Positions 25,648-33,848 of a stretch of 64,000 nucleotides of DNA are shown here, piece by piece. The stretch spans positions 1 to 64,000 of the forward strand of contig NZ_JAPYKH010000019.1 in NCBI RefSeq assembly GCF_029623345.1, in the 5' to 3' direction. How positions within the stretch are numbered: the first letter of the stretch is position 1; the number at the start of each line of letters is the position of its first letter. The position numbers and the translations under genes were made by a program. Origin of the DNA: Sphingomonas phyllosphaerae. Its GTDB lineage: Bacteria; Pseudomonadota; Alphaproteobacteria; Sphingomonadales; Sphingomonadaceae. The notes below the pieces were generated by a model. It was not told the DNA's origin, made no database searches, and was given only the letters and a program-made list of their open reading frames with translations.

Positions 25648-27621
25648 CTATTTCCCCGCCCCCGGTTCCGCGGCGTGGAGCGGCGCGTGGATGCGCGCGA
25701 AGGTAGCGGGCGGCAGCTTGCTCTCGGCGCGATCGTAGGTGAGCAGGCCGTTGATCTCGCCCTCGACGTCGGTGGTCTGGGTGTAGACCGCCGCGCTCAG
25801 CCCTAGTTCGCGCGCCTGGCGGATCACCTCGTCGTACTTGCGCTGGTAGCGCGCCTGATAGTCGGCCTTGTCCTTGGCGGTCTGATAGCCCCAATTGTTA
25901 CGCGCCGGGAACCAGAGATGCCCCGGCACCGGCAGACCGATCCCGCCGAACTCGCCGATCACGATCGCACGATGCGTCTGATGCGTCGGTGCCTTGGGCA
26001 CGTCCTCGTAGGTGTGGATGTCGTAAAGATCGGACCCGGCGTCGCCGGTGTCGAGCCAGCCCGACACCTTGTTGACCAGTCGGCTGGGATCGAGCTCGTG
26101 GACCATCTTGGCGAGCCGCGTCGAGGCATATTGCCCCCAGCCCTCGTTGTTGACGACCCAGGTGACGATCGAGGGATGGTTGCGCAGGTCGCTGATCATC
26201 CGCGTGAGCTCATATTCGAACTCGTTGGTGGTCTCCTGCGGCATCAGCGCCTCGCCCTGCGACGACGGGCGGACGAACTGGTCGAGGCTCTCGTCCTCCT
26301 CGCCCGAGGGCATGTCCTGCCAGATCAGGATGCCCATCCGATCGGCTTCGTAGTAATATTGCGCCGGCTCCACCTTGATGTGCTTGCGCAACATGTTGAA
26401 GCCGGAGGACTTGAGATAGTCGATCTCGAAGCGGATCGCCTCCTCGGACGGTGGCGTGAGCAGCCCGTCGGGCCACCAGCCCTGATCGAGCGTGCCGTTC
26501 TGAAAGAGCGGCTTGTTGTTGAGCATCATCACCGGCTGGCCCGGCACCTTGCCCGCGCCGATCGAGCTCTTGCGCATCGCGAAATAGCCGTCGACCGTAT
26601 CGCTCGCGCCGCCCTGCACCGCGGCGGTGCGATACAGCGCCGCCTCCTGCGCGGTGAGGATCGAGTCCCCGCGCTGGCGATGCGGGCTGTTGTCCGGCCC
26701 GGTGTAGGGGCTGCGCACCTTCACCAGCTCGACCTTGAGGTCGTAGAGGAAGGGATCGTCGGGCGACCACAGATGCGCGTCGGGAATCGCCAGCGCGGCC
26801 GGGCGATTGCCGCGCACCAATGTGGTCGCGATCGTGCGGCCCTTCTGCGAGGCGGTGATCCGCACCGCGTCGTCGTCGGCGGCGCTGCGGTTGAGCGCGA
26901 CGTCGACCGAGAGCGTGCCGCGGTCGATGTCCGGCGTGATCTTCATGTCCTCGACGTGGAGCGCGGGGACGGGCTCGAGCCACACCGTCTGCCAGATGCC
27001 GGTGACGGGCGTGTACCAGATGCTGTTGGGCTTGAGCACCTGCTTGCCACGCGGCTGCGCGCCCGTCGAGGTCGGGTCGGTGACCTGCACCACCAGCTCG
27101 TTGTCGCCGGACTTCAGATAATCGGTGACGTCGAGGCTGAACGCGTCCGACCCGCCGCGGTGCGTCCCGACGAGGCTGCCGTTGACCATGATGCTCGCCT
27201 CATAGTCGACCGCGCCAAAGTGAAGCAGCACGCGCTGCCCCTGCCAGTCGGCGGGCACCGCGAAGCTGCGCTTGTACCACAGCCGATCGTCGGGCGTGAC
27301 CGAACGTGCCACGCCCGAGAGGCGCGCTTCCACCGCGAAGGGGACGAGGATCTTGCCGTCCATCGCCGCGGGCTGCGGCGCTGCCTTGGGGCGCACCGCA
27401 TAGTCCCACTGGCCGTTGAGGTTGAGCCACTTGGTCCGCTTCATCTGCGGGCGCGGATAGCTGCGCCAGGCGTTGTCCGGAGTGACGGCGCGGCCCCAGC
27501 GCGTGACGAGATCGCTGGTGTAGATCTTGCCGGCCGGCGTGGCGGGGGCGGTCTGCGCTTCCGCGAGCGGGCAGGTCGCCGCTCCAGCGAGCGCCGCGAC
27601 GATAATGGCCAGCTTGCTCAT
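25648..27621 (-). CDS. Secreted GH2 family glycoside hydrolase
   Basis: A 657-residue enzyme with a signal peptide (LAIIVAALAGAATCPLAEAQ). The GH2 sugar-binding domain has LNLNGQWDYAV, LWYKRSFAVPADW and VNGSLVGTHRGG. The immunoglobulin-like linker follows VTGIWQTVWLEPV, then the TIM barrel with GFNMLRKHIKVEP. The acid/base is Glu493 in VVNNEGWGQY and the nucleophile is Glu557 in IGEFGGIGL. The specificity could be beta-glucuronidase, beta-galactosidase or beta-mannosidase; GH2 motifs alone do not decide. I chose the ATG at 27621, with GGGAGAGAG upstream and the signal peptide. It stands alone, and a TTGTCAGATTA dyad lies 75 bases upstream. Confidence 0.9.
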   Translation of the reverse strand: MSKLAIIVAALAGAATCPLAEAQTAPATPAGKIYTSDLVTRWGRAVTPDNAWRSYPRPQMKRTKWLNLNGQWDYAVRPKAAPQPAAMDGKILVPFAVEARLSGVARSVTPDDRLWYKRSFAVPADWQGQRVLLHFGAVDYEASIMVNGSLVGTHRGGSDAFSLDVTDYLKSGDNELVVQVTDPTSTGAQPRGKQVLKPNSIWYTPVTGIWQTVWLEPVPALHVEDMKITPDIDRGTLSVDVALNRSAADDDAVRITASQKGRTIATTLVRGNRPAALAIPDAHLWSPDDPFLYDLKVELVKVRSPYTGPDNSPHRQRGDSILTAQEAALYRTAAVQGGASDTVDGYFAMRKSSIGAGKVPGQPVMMLNNKPLFQNGTLDQGWWPDGLLTPPSEEAIRFEIDYLKSSGFNMLRKHIKVEPAQYYYEADRMGILIWQDMPSGEEDESLDQFVRPSSQGEALMPQETTNEFEYELTRMISDLRNHPSIVTWVVNNEGWGQYASTRLAKMVHELDPSRLVNKVSGWLDTGDAGSDLYDIHTYEDVPKAPTHQTHRAIVIGEFGGIGLPVPGHLWFPARNNWGYQTAKDKADYQARYQRKYDEVIRQARELGLSAAVYTQTTDVEGEINGLLTYDRAESKLPPATFARIHAPLHAAEPGAGK

Positions 27622-27695
27622 GTCTCTCTCCCTGCGAGGCGTTCCGCCCGTCTTGCCAGCGGGATGGCACAGGCAGTCCGATAAAGGAAAGAGAA

Positions 27696-27706
27696 TTGTC
27701 AGATTA
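27696..27706. promoter_or_regulatory. Possible GntR/FadR-type dyad upstream of GH2 gene
   Basis: TTGTCAGATTA fits the FadR-subfamily pattern TNGTNNNACNA except for one base, and it sits inside a broader AATT...AATT symmetry. It is 75 bases before the ATG at 27621. A match this short can occur by chance. Confidence 0.25.
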
Positions 27707-27891
27707 ATTGCCGACGACGCCTTCACGCCCGAAAGCGTGAGCGCCTCGACCGAGCAATTGAGTGCTACCGCGCCGAAAACCGTTTCGTCGCGCACCTCCC
27801 GAGGAGCGACCGAGCCGGCCGGCCCAAGCTAAATCGACCGGAATCACTCCAGATCAACGCGAAGCCGCGACGCGCGTGTCAGGTTGCGCGC

Positions 27892-28323
27892 ATGTTTCCG
27901 GACGCGTCCCTGCCCACACGGCCGCTGCTCCTGCTCGCCGAGGCCGAGCCGTTCCGCGCCGACTATCTGCGCCACGCGTTGCACGATGCGGGTGCGCAGC
28001 TGCTCGGGCCGGTGCGCGCGGTGGCGGAAGGGCTTACGCTGCTCGCCAATCTGCGCGAGCGCCCCGCCGCCGCGATCGTCAACCTGCGGCTGAGCGACGG
28101 CAGCGCGCTGCCGCTGCTCGACTCGCTCGAGGCCGCCGGCGTGCCGCTGCTCCTCATCGGCGAGGCGGGGATGGTGCCGCCGCCGCATCTCGCCTCGCGG
28201 CCGTGCCTGCTTGCGCCCTTCGCCTCCTTTCAGATCGTCGCGGCGGTTCGCGCGCTGCCCGTTGCGATGACGCCGCCGCCACCCGCGACCGTGCCACTGG
28301 CCGAGACCGCGCGGCATGGCTGA
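27892..28323 (+). CDS. Pseudo-receiver protein lacking the phospho-Asp
   Basis: A 143-residue receiver-like protein: LLLLAEAEPFRADYLRHAL for strand 1 and helix 1, AAAIVNLRLSDGSALPLL for strand 3, LLLIGEAG for strand 4. At the phospho-acceptor position the chain has Asn (VNLRLSD) instead of Asp, the first acidic pair is AEAE, and the conserved Lys near the end is replaced (CLLAPFASF). It therefore cannot be phosphorylated in the usual way. A Pro/Ala tail ends it. It overlaps the start of the isochorismatase-like gene by 8 bases, suggesting co-translation. The role is unknown; a phosphorylation-independent binding domain is likely. Confidence 0.75.
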   Translation: MFPDASLPTRPLLLLAEAEPFRADYLRHALHDAGAQLLGPVRAVAEGLTLLANLRERPAAAIVNLRLSDGSALPLLDSLEAAGVPLLLIGEAGMVPPPHLASRPCLLAPFASFQIVAAVRALPVAMTPPPPATVPLAETARHG

Positions 28324-28909
28324 CGCCACCGAGCCGACGCCCGGCGCCACCGCGCTGCTGATCATCGACATGATCAACGACCTCGATTTCGAGGGCGGCG
28401 AACAGCTCGCTCCCGCAGCCGTCGCGGCGGCGGGTCGCATCCGCGCGCTGCGCGACCGTGCCGACGCGGCCGACGTGCCCGTGATCTACGTCAACGACAA
28501 TTTCGGGCGCTGGCGCGCCGAGCGATCGAGCATCGTCGACCATTGCCGTCGCCAGGGCAGCCGCGGCGCCGCGCTGATCGACGCCCTCAGCCCGCGCGAG
28601 CGCGACTATTTCGTGGTCAAGCCGCAATTCTCCGGCTTCTACGCGACCAACCTGCCGGTGCTGCTGCCGCAACTCGGGGTCAGCCGACTGATCCTGACCG
28701 GGGTCGCCGCCGACATCTGCGTACTGTTCACCGCCGCCGACGCGCACATGCGCGATTATGACCTGTGGGTGCCCGAGGACACGGTGGCAAGCGAGTGCAC
28801 CGAGCATCTCGACTGGGCGTTGGAGCTGATGCGCAAAAGCATGTGCGCCGAGACCGCGGCAAGCGCCGACCTGCGCCTGCAGACGTGGTTGGCGCGGGCC
28901 GACACCTGA
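28316..28909 (+). CDS. Isochorismatase-family cysteine hydrolase
   Basis: A 197-residue cytosolic hydrolase with the family triad: Asp18 in LLIIDMINDLDF, Lys102 in VVKPQFSGFYAT and Cys135 in GVAADICVLFTAADA. These enzymes cleave isochorismate, nicotinamide, N-carbamoyl compounds and the like; the sequence does not decide which. The closest pattern is that of small unassigned hydrolases, not EntB or PncA. The start overlaps the pseudo-receiver gene by 8 bases. Confidence 0.9.
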   Translation: MADATEPTPGATALLIIDMINDLDFEGGEQLAPAAVAAAGRIRALRDRADAADVPVIYVNDNFGRWRAERSSIVDHCRRQGSRGAALIDALSPRERDYFVVKPQFSGFYATNLPVLLPQLGVSRLILTGVAADICVLFTAADAHMRDYDLWVPEDTVASECTEHLDWALELMRKSMCAETAASADLRLQTWLARADT

Positions 28910-28942
28910 ACTGCCCCCGCCCTCGGCCGTAAGATCGCCCGC

Positions 28943-29359
28943 TCAATAATTCGGCCACAGCCCGGGCGTGGCGATCTCGAGCACATGGCCGTCGGGATCG
29001 TTGAAATAGACGCTGCGCCCGCCCGCGGGCCAGTGGATCTCGCTGAGCTCGACCACGACGTGCGCCCGCAGATGATCGCGCCAGGCGTCATAGTCCTCCG
29101 CCGCGGTCTTGAACGCCATGTGGAGCGGACCGGCACCGTCGTGCCCGGGAATATGCCCCTGCGGCGTCTCCTCGCCCGCCGTCGACTGCCCACGCGCGAA
29201 GATCAGCAGCACGCTGCCGCCACCGGCGTCGAACGCGGTGAGCCGCTCCTCGTCGCGCAGGATCGCCAGCCCCATGATGTCACGGAAGAAGGCGATCGAG
29301 CGCGGCTTGTCGTCGACATAGAGCGCGGTCTCGAGCACTCCGTTGAGCTGCGGCATCAT
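28943..29359 (-). CDS. VOC-family (glyoxalase-like) protein
   Basis: A 138-residue protein with the paired beta-alpha-beta-beta-beta modules of the vicinal oxygen chelate fold: LETALYVDDKPRSIAFF and MGLAILRDEERLTAFDAG, then GPLHMAFKTAAEDYDAW and GRSVYFNDPDGHVLEIATP. His in LHMAF and Glu in LEIAT are the likely metal ligands. VOC proteins include glyoxalases, dioxygenases and drug-binding proteins; the substrate is unknown. Two adjacent ATGs begin it, with GGGAGA upstream. Single gene, convergent with the isochorismatase gene. Confidence 0.9.
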   Translation of the reverse strand: MMPQLNGVLETALYVDDKPRSIAFFRDIMGLAILRDEERLTAFDAGGGSVLLIFARGQSTAGEETPQGHIPGHDGAGPLHMAFKTAAEDYDAWRDHLRAHVVVELSEIHWPAGGRSVYFNDPDGHVLEIATPGLWPNY

Positions 29360-29455
29360 CGTCTCCCGTGGCGCGGCGCGCGGGCGCCGCCGCTGCTTCC
29401 AACGATCAGTCGGACCGCGGCGATCCGCCTGAGCCGATCACGGCCGAACTGACGC

Positions 29456-31288
29456 TCATGCAGCGCACGCGGGAAGCGCAGCGGCGGCAGAGGCCTGTTC
29501 GGCCAGCGCTTCCTCGAGCGGGCGCAGCAGCAGCAGGTTGCGCGCCGGCGGCTCCTGCCCCGCATGACCGTGGCGCAGCCGCCACTCGCCGGTCGCGCGA
29601 TCGATCAGCAGATCGAGTGCGGCGCGGATCAGATCGGGCGCGTAGGTGGGCGTCGCCGCGCGCGGCGAGGGCGGCCGGTCGGGCGCGAACAGATCATCGG
29701 CGACGACCACCAAGGCCGCGGGTGCGCGGCGCGACGGCCGCGGCGGTTCGTCTCCCCAGCCCGCCTCGATCCGCAGACGCGGGCGCGTCGGCGACGAGCC
29801 GCCCCGGCGCGGCTCGCCCTTGAGGTCCACCACCGCCCAAGCCTCGGGCGAATCGCCGTCGCGCTCGCCGAAGACCAGTGGGATCGCGCGCTGCGCGCAG
29901 GCATCGGCGAGATGCGGCGCGAGCGCATCGTCGCGGCCGAGCACCAGCAGCGGTGGCACCGCGACGCCGGCGACGTCTTGGTACGGCCGCTGCGCCGGCA
30001 TCGGCGCGGGGCGCGGCACTGCGGGATAGGCGAGCCGTTCCCGCCGGCGCCACCAACCGGGCACGTGCACCAGCGGGTCGCGCGCGCCGCCTGACACCAA
30101 AGCGCGCAACAGCGGCACCATCGCGGTCGCCCGCGGCACGCCGGAAGAGACGTCGTAGACGCCGGGCTCGTACAGTCCGCCGCCGGTCAGCAGCGTGTTC
30201 CACCCCTGGCTGCCGAGCAGCGACCAGCACGTCACCGCGCGCAGGTCGACGCCCTCGGCGCGCAACGCCACGGCACCGTCCCAGGCCTCGGCCGTCCACC
30301 GCATCTGCTCCTCGCGCGTGCAGCCGTTGTGCACCTCGGTCACCGCCAGCGGCAGCCGGTAGCGCGCCCAGGCCTCGCGCAGCACGCCCGCCAGCCCCGG
30401 CGCACCGGGCTGGAGCACGCGTACCGCCTCCACGTCGGCATAGCGCTGACGACCGTTGCCGCCGTGCGTGTGCGACGGATAGCGCGCGACCCGATGATCG
30501 AGGAAGCGGTCGCTGGTGAGATAATGGTTCACCCCGATCACGTCGGGCGGGCACGGCGCCGCCGCGAGGGCGTCGAGCCGCGCCGCGAGACCGAAGTTGC
30601 GCAACCGCGCGTGCAGCGGATGATCAGGCACGACGCGACCGCACAGCAGATCCCATGTCGCCCAGCGGCGGACGTTGTCGAACGCCACCTGGTCGCGCGT
30701 CGTGACGGTGCCGAAGCTGCGACCCAGGTCCTCGGTCTGGATCAGCCGCGCGCGCGGATTGACCGAGCGGATCGCCGCCATGGCGCGCACGGTAGCGTCG
30801 ACCTGGTTGACCAGCGCACGCCAGAAGTCGCGCTCGGCACGGCAATGCGGGTACCAATGGCCGTACAGCGCGGCAAAGCGCGCGGTGGTGAGCGGCTCGT
30901 TGACCGGGGTCCAGTCGTCGATCCACGGGTAGCGCTCGGCGGTGGCGCGCGCGTAATCGGCGAGCAGCGCGGGAAAGCGCTCGTCGAGCAGGTCGGTGTA
31001 GTGCGGGCCCGAGCCGTGATGGACCAGCCCAGCGACCACGCCGACGCGGGCGGCGCGCAGCCGCTCCAGCCGCTGGTCGTACCAGCCATAGTCGCGCGTC
31101 TCGGGCCGCTCGGGCGCGACGGTCTCCCAATGGATGGGGTAGCGGAGCGCACTGATCCCGAGATCGGCGATCAGGTCGATGTCCTCGGGACGGTCACGAT
31201 GGCCGAGCAGCGCAAATTGATCGACGTACTGGTCGCGGACACGATTCACGGTACACTCCAGGCCGCCCCATAGCTCGAGTTCGCGCAC
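29456..31288 (-). CDS. GH1-like hydrolase fused to a shortened RmlD-like domain
   Basis: A 610-residue protein. Residues ~1-395 form a family 1 glycoside hydrolase-like barrel: LWGGLECTVNRVRDQY, LGISALRYPIHWE, acid/base Glu131 in WTPVNEPLTT and nucleophile Glu318 in LAVTEVHNGC. The C-terminal ~170 residues look like a shrunken dTDP-4-dehydrorhamnose reductase (RmlD): VPPLLVLGRDDALAPHLADAC where the Rossmann strand should be, then AWAVVDLKG, ADDLFAPD and ATPTYAPDLIRAALDLLID. The Gly-rich loop and the YxxxK motif are missing. Homologues I recall have a full RmlD half, so this is probably a degraded fusion. The GTG at 31288 has AGGAG upstream; the frame is open to 31375. Divergent from the GT-UGM gene, suggesting surface-glycan work. 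Confidence 0.75.
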   Translation of the reverse strand: MRELELWGGLECTVNRVRDQYVDQFALLGHRDRPEDIDLIADLGISALRYPIHWETVAPERPETRDYGWYDQRLERLRAARVGVVAGLVHHGSGPHYTDLLDERFPALLADYARATAERYPWIDDWTPVNEPLTTARFAALYGHWYPHCRAERDFWRALVNQVDATVRAMAAIRSVNPRARLIQTEDLGRSFGTVTTRDQVAFDNVRRWATWDLLCGRVVPDHPLHARLRNFGLAARLDALAAAPCPPDVIGVNHYLTSDRFLDHRVARYPSHTHGGNGRQRYADVEAVRVLQPGAPGLAGVLREAWARYRLPLAVTEVHNGCTREEQMRWTAEAWDGAVALRAEGVDLRAVTCWSLLGSQGWNTLLTGGGLYEPGVYDVSSGVPRATAMVPLLRALVSGGARDPLVHVPGWWRRRERLAYPAVPRPAPMPAQRPYQDVAGVAVPPLLVLGRDDALAPHLADACAQRAIPLVFGERDGDSPEAWAVVDLKGEPRRGGSSPTRPRLRIEAGWGDEPPRPSRRAPAALVVVADDLFAPDRPPSPRAATPTYAPDLIRAALDLLIDRATGEWRLRHGHAGQEPPARNLLLLRPLEEALAEQASAAAALPACAA

Positions 31289-31406
31289 GCTCCGGCTCCT
31301 CTGCCCGATCGTACCGTCAACGTTCGGCTCCGCACGCCGTTGCCTCGCCGAGGCGAATCCCGCTCGCTGCCTCAAACTAAACCCAAGTTATTCAAATACT
31401 TGCGTT

Positions 31407-31432
31407 GGAACACGCGGCTATGTTGCTGAGTT
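31407..31432 (+). promoter_or_regulatory. Possible EcfG-type stress promoter
   Basis: GGAAC (31407-31411), 18 bases, then GTT (31430-31432) approximates the alphaproteobacterial general-stress sigma factor pattern (GGAAC, 16-17 bases, CGTT, here with AGTT). It would place the transcript start roughly 30 bases before the GTG at 31467. Confidence 0.25.
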
Positions 31433-31466
31433 TCCCAATGTGTCCGAACTACCGGGAGGCCCCCCC

Positions 31467-33839
31467 GTGAACCTGCCCTCGTCTCCCCTGCCGCACCAGG
31501 ACAGCCGTGCGACCTCCAGCGACGACGAGGGCACACTGATCTGCTTCAGCCACCTGCGGTGGGACTTTGTCTTCCAGCGACCGCAGCATTTGATGAGCCG
31601 CTTCGCGCGCGCGCGGCAGGTGCTGTTCTGGGAGGAGCCGATTGTCACCGCCGGCGACGCCGCGCCGCGCGTCGAGCAGCGCCGTTGCGCCGAGACCGGC
31701 GTCACGGTGTGTACCCCGCATCTCCCCGCCGGGCTCGACGGCGACGCGGTGTGCGCGACGCTGCGCGGCCTGCTCGACGCGGTGATGGCGGCGCCGCGCG
31801 GCCCGGTGGTGCGCTGGTATTACACGCCGATGATGCTGCCCATCTCCGAGCATCTCGCCGCCGACTGCATCGTCTACGACTGTATGGACGAGCTGTCGCA
31901 GTTCAAGAACGCGCCGCATGACCTGCTGCCGCTCGAGCAGCGGCTACTCGATCAGGCCGATCTGGTCTTCACCGGCGGCCACAGCCTCTATGAGGCGAAG
32001 CGAGAGCGCCACGACGCGGTGCACGCCTTCCCGTCGAGTGTCGACGTCGCACATTTCGCCGCCGCACGCGCCCCCGGCACGACGCCCGCGGACCAGCGCG
32101 ACCTGCCCGCGCCGCGGCTCGGCTTCTACGGCGTCATCGACGAGCGGATGGACGTCGCCCTGCTCGCCGCGCTTGCCGATGCGCGCCCCGACTATCAGAT
32201 CGTCATCCTCGGCCCGGTGGTGAAGATCTCGCCTGACGACCTGCCGCGGCGCGCCAACCTCCATTATCCCGGCGGGCGCGGCTATGCCGAACTGCCCGAC
32301 TATCTGCGCGGTTGGGACGTGGCGCTGATGCCCTTCGCGATCAACGAGGCGACGCGCTTCATCAGCCCGACCAAGACCCCCGAATATCTCGCCGCCGGCC
32401 GTCCGGTCGTATCGACCCCGGTGAAGGACGTGGTGCGCAGCTACGGCGACGTGCCCGGCGTGTTCGTCGCGGCCGAGGCGGCGGACTTCGCGGCGGCGTG
32501 TGACGCCGCGCTCGACTTGGCGCGCGCGCCGGAGCGATGGCTGCCGCAGGTCGACGCGCTGCTGGCCAGCGGATCGTGGGATCAGGTGCAGCGCGAGATG
32601 GCCGAGCTGATCGACACTGCGATTGCGCGCGGCAGCCACGTCCAGCCGATCGTCTCGCCGGTGATGTGGCCGGTGACGACACGCGAGCGCTACGACGTGA
32701 TGGTGGTCGGCGCGGGCTTCGCGGGCGCGGTAATGGCGGAGCGGCTCGCCACCGGCTCGGGCAAGCGCGTGCTGGTGGTCGATCGCCGCCCGCATGTCGC
32801 CGGCAATGCCTATGACCACCTCGACGCCGGCGGCGTGCTGATGCACCAGTACGGACCGCATATCTTCCACACCAACTCAGGCGATGTCGTCGACTATCTG
32901 TCGCGCTTTACCGATTGGCGGCCGTACGAGCATCGCGTCCTCGCCGACGTGCGCGGCACGCTGATGCCGATGCCGATCAACCGCACCACGCTGAATGCGC
33001 TCTACGGGCTCGAGCTCAAGACGGGGGCGGAGGCGGCCGCTTTCCTCGCCAGCCGCGCCGAGCCGGTGGAGGTGGTGCGCACCTCAGCCGACGTGGTGAT
33101 CTCCGCCGTCGGGCGCGATCTCTACGAGACCTTCTTCCAGGGCTACACGCGCAAGCAATGGGGGCTCGACCCGTCCGAGCTCGACAAGTCGGTCACCGCG
33201 CGCGTGCCAACTCGCACCAACACCGACGATCGCTATTTCACCGACAGCTTCCAGGCGATGCCGCTCGACGGCTACACCCGCATGTTCGAGCGGATGCTCG
33301 ACCATCCCAACATCGACGTGCTGCTGGGTGTCGATTATCACGAGGCGCGGGACGCCTATCCGCACGACCATCTCGTCTTCACCGGTCCGATCGACGAATA
33401 TTTCGGCTATCGCTACGGCAAGCTGCCCTACCGCTCGCTGCGTTTCCAGCACGAGACGCTGGCGCAGGAGTGGCACCAGCCGGTTGCGGTGGTGAACTAT
33501 CCCTCGCCCGACGTGCCCTACACGCGCGTGACCGAGTACAAGCATCTCACCGGGCAGCAGGCGCCGAACACCAGCATCACCTACGAATATCCGAGCGCCA
33601 CGGGTGATCCCTATTATCCGATCCCGCGCGCGGAAAACCAGGAGCTGTTCAAGCGCTACGAGGCGCTCGCCATCGCCGAGGCGGGCGTGAGCTTCGTCGG
33701 ACGGCTCGCCACCTATCGCTATTACAACATGGATCAGGTTGTCGGACAGGCGCTCGCCACTTATCGTCGGCTGGCGGAGCGCTGGCGCGAGCCCGAGGTG
33801 CCGCGGGTGGAGCCGCTGCTCCGCCCCGCGGCAGCCTGA
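31467..33839 (+). CDS. Glycosyltransferase-UDP-galactopyranose mutase fusion
   Basis: A 790-residue cytosolic fusion. Residues ~15-385 resemble a GT4-type glycosyltransferase: SHLRWDFVFQRPQHLMSRF, CMDELSQFKNAP, FTGGHSLYEAKRERH, and the donor-site part FISPTKTPEYLAAGRPVVST. Residues ~405-775 are UDP-galactopyranose mutase: FAD-binding VVGAGFAGAVMAERLA, DRRPHVAGNAYD, YGPHIFHT, FFQGYTRKQWG, and FTGPIDEYFGYRYGKLPYRS. The mutase interconverts UDP-galactopyranose and UDP-galactofuranose; the attached transferase could use the product. I chose the GTG at 31467 because GGGAGG lies 7 bases before it; a GTG at 31440 is in frame. It ends 9 bases from the convergent receptor gene. Confidence 0.92.
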   Translation: MNLPSSPLPHQDSRATSSDDEGTLICFSHLRWDFVFQRPQHLMSRFARARQVLFWEEPIVTAGDAAPRVEQRRCAETGVTVCTPHLPAGLDGDAVCATLRGLLDAVMAAPRGPVVRWYYTPMMLPISEHLAADCIVYDCMDELSQFKNAPHDLLPLEQRLLDQADLVFTGGHSLYEAKRERHDAVHAFPSSVDVAHFAAARAPGTTPADQRDLPAPRLGFYGVIDERMDVALLAALADARPDYQIVILGPVVKISPDDLPRRANLHYPGGRGYAELPDYLRGWDVALMPFAINEATRFISPTKTPEYLAAGRPVVSTPVKDVVRSYGDVPGVFVAAEAADFAAACDAALDLARAPERWLPQVDALLASGSWDQVQREMAELIDTAIARGSHVQPIVSPVMWPVTTRERYDVMVVGAGFAGAVMAERLATGSGKRVLVVDRRPHVAGNAYDHLDAGGVLMHQYGPHIFHTNSGDVVDYLSRFTDWRPYEHRVLADVRGTLMPMPINRTTLNALYGLELKTGAEAAAFLASRAEPVEVVRTSADVVISAVGRDLYETFFQGYTRKQWGLDPSELDKSVTARVPTRTNTDDRYFTDSFQAMPLDGYTRMFERMLDHPNIDVLLGVDYHEARDAYPHDHLVFTGPIDEYFGYRYGKLPYRSLRFQHETLAQEWHQPVAVVNYPSPDVPYTRVTEYKHLTGQQAPNTSITYEYPSATGDPYYPIPRAENQELFKRYEALAIAEAGVSFVGRLATYRYYNMDQVVGQALATYRRLAERWREPEVPRVEPLLRPAAA

Positions 33840-33848
33840 GCGCCGCGA

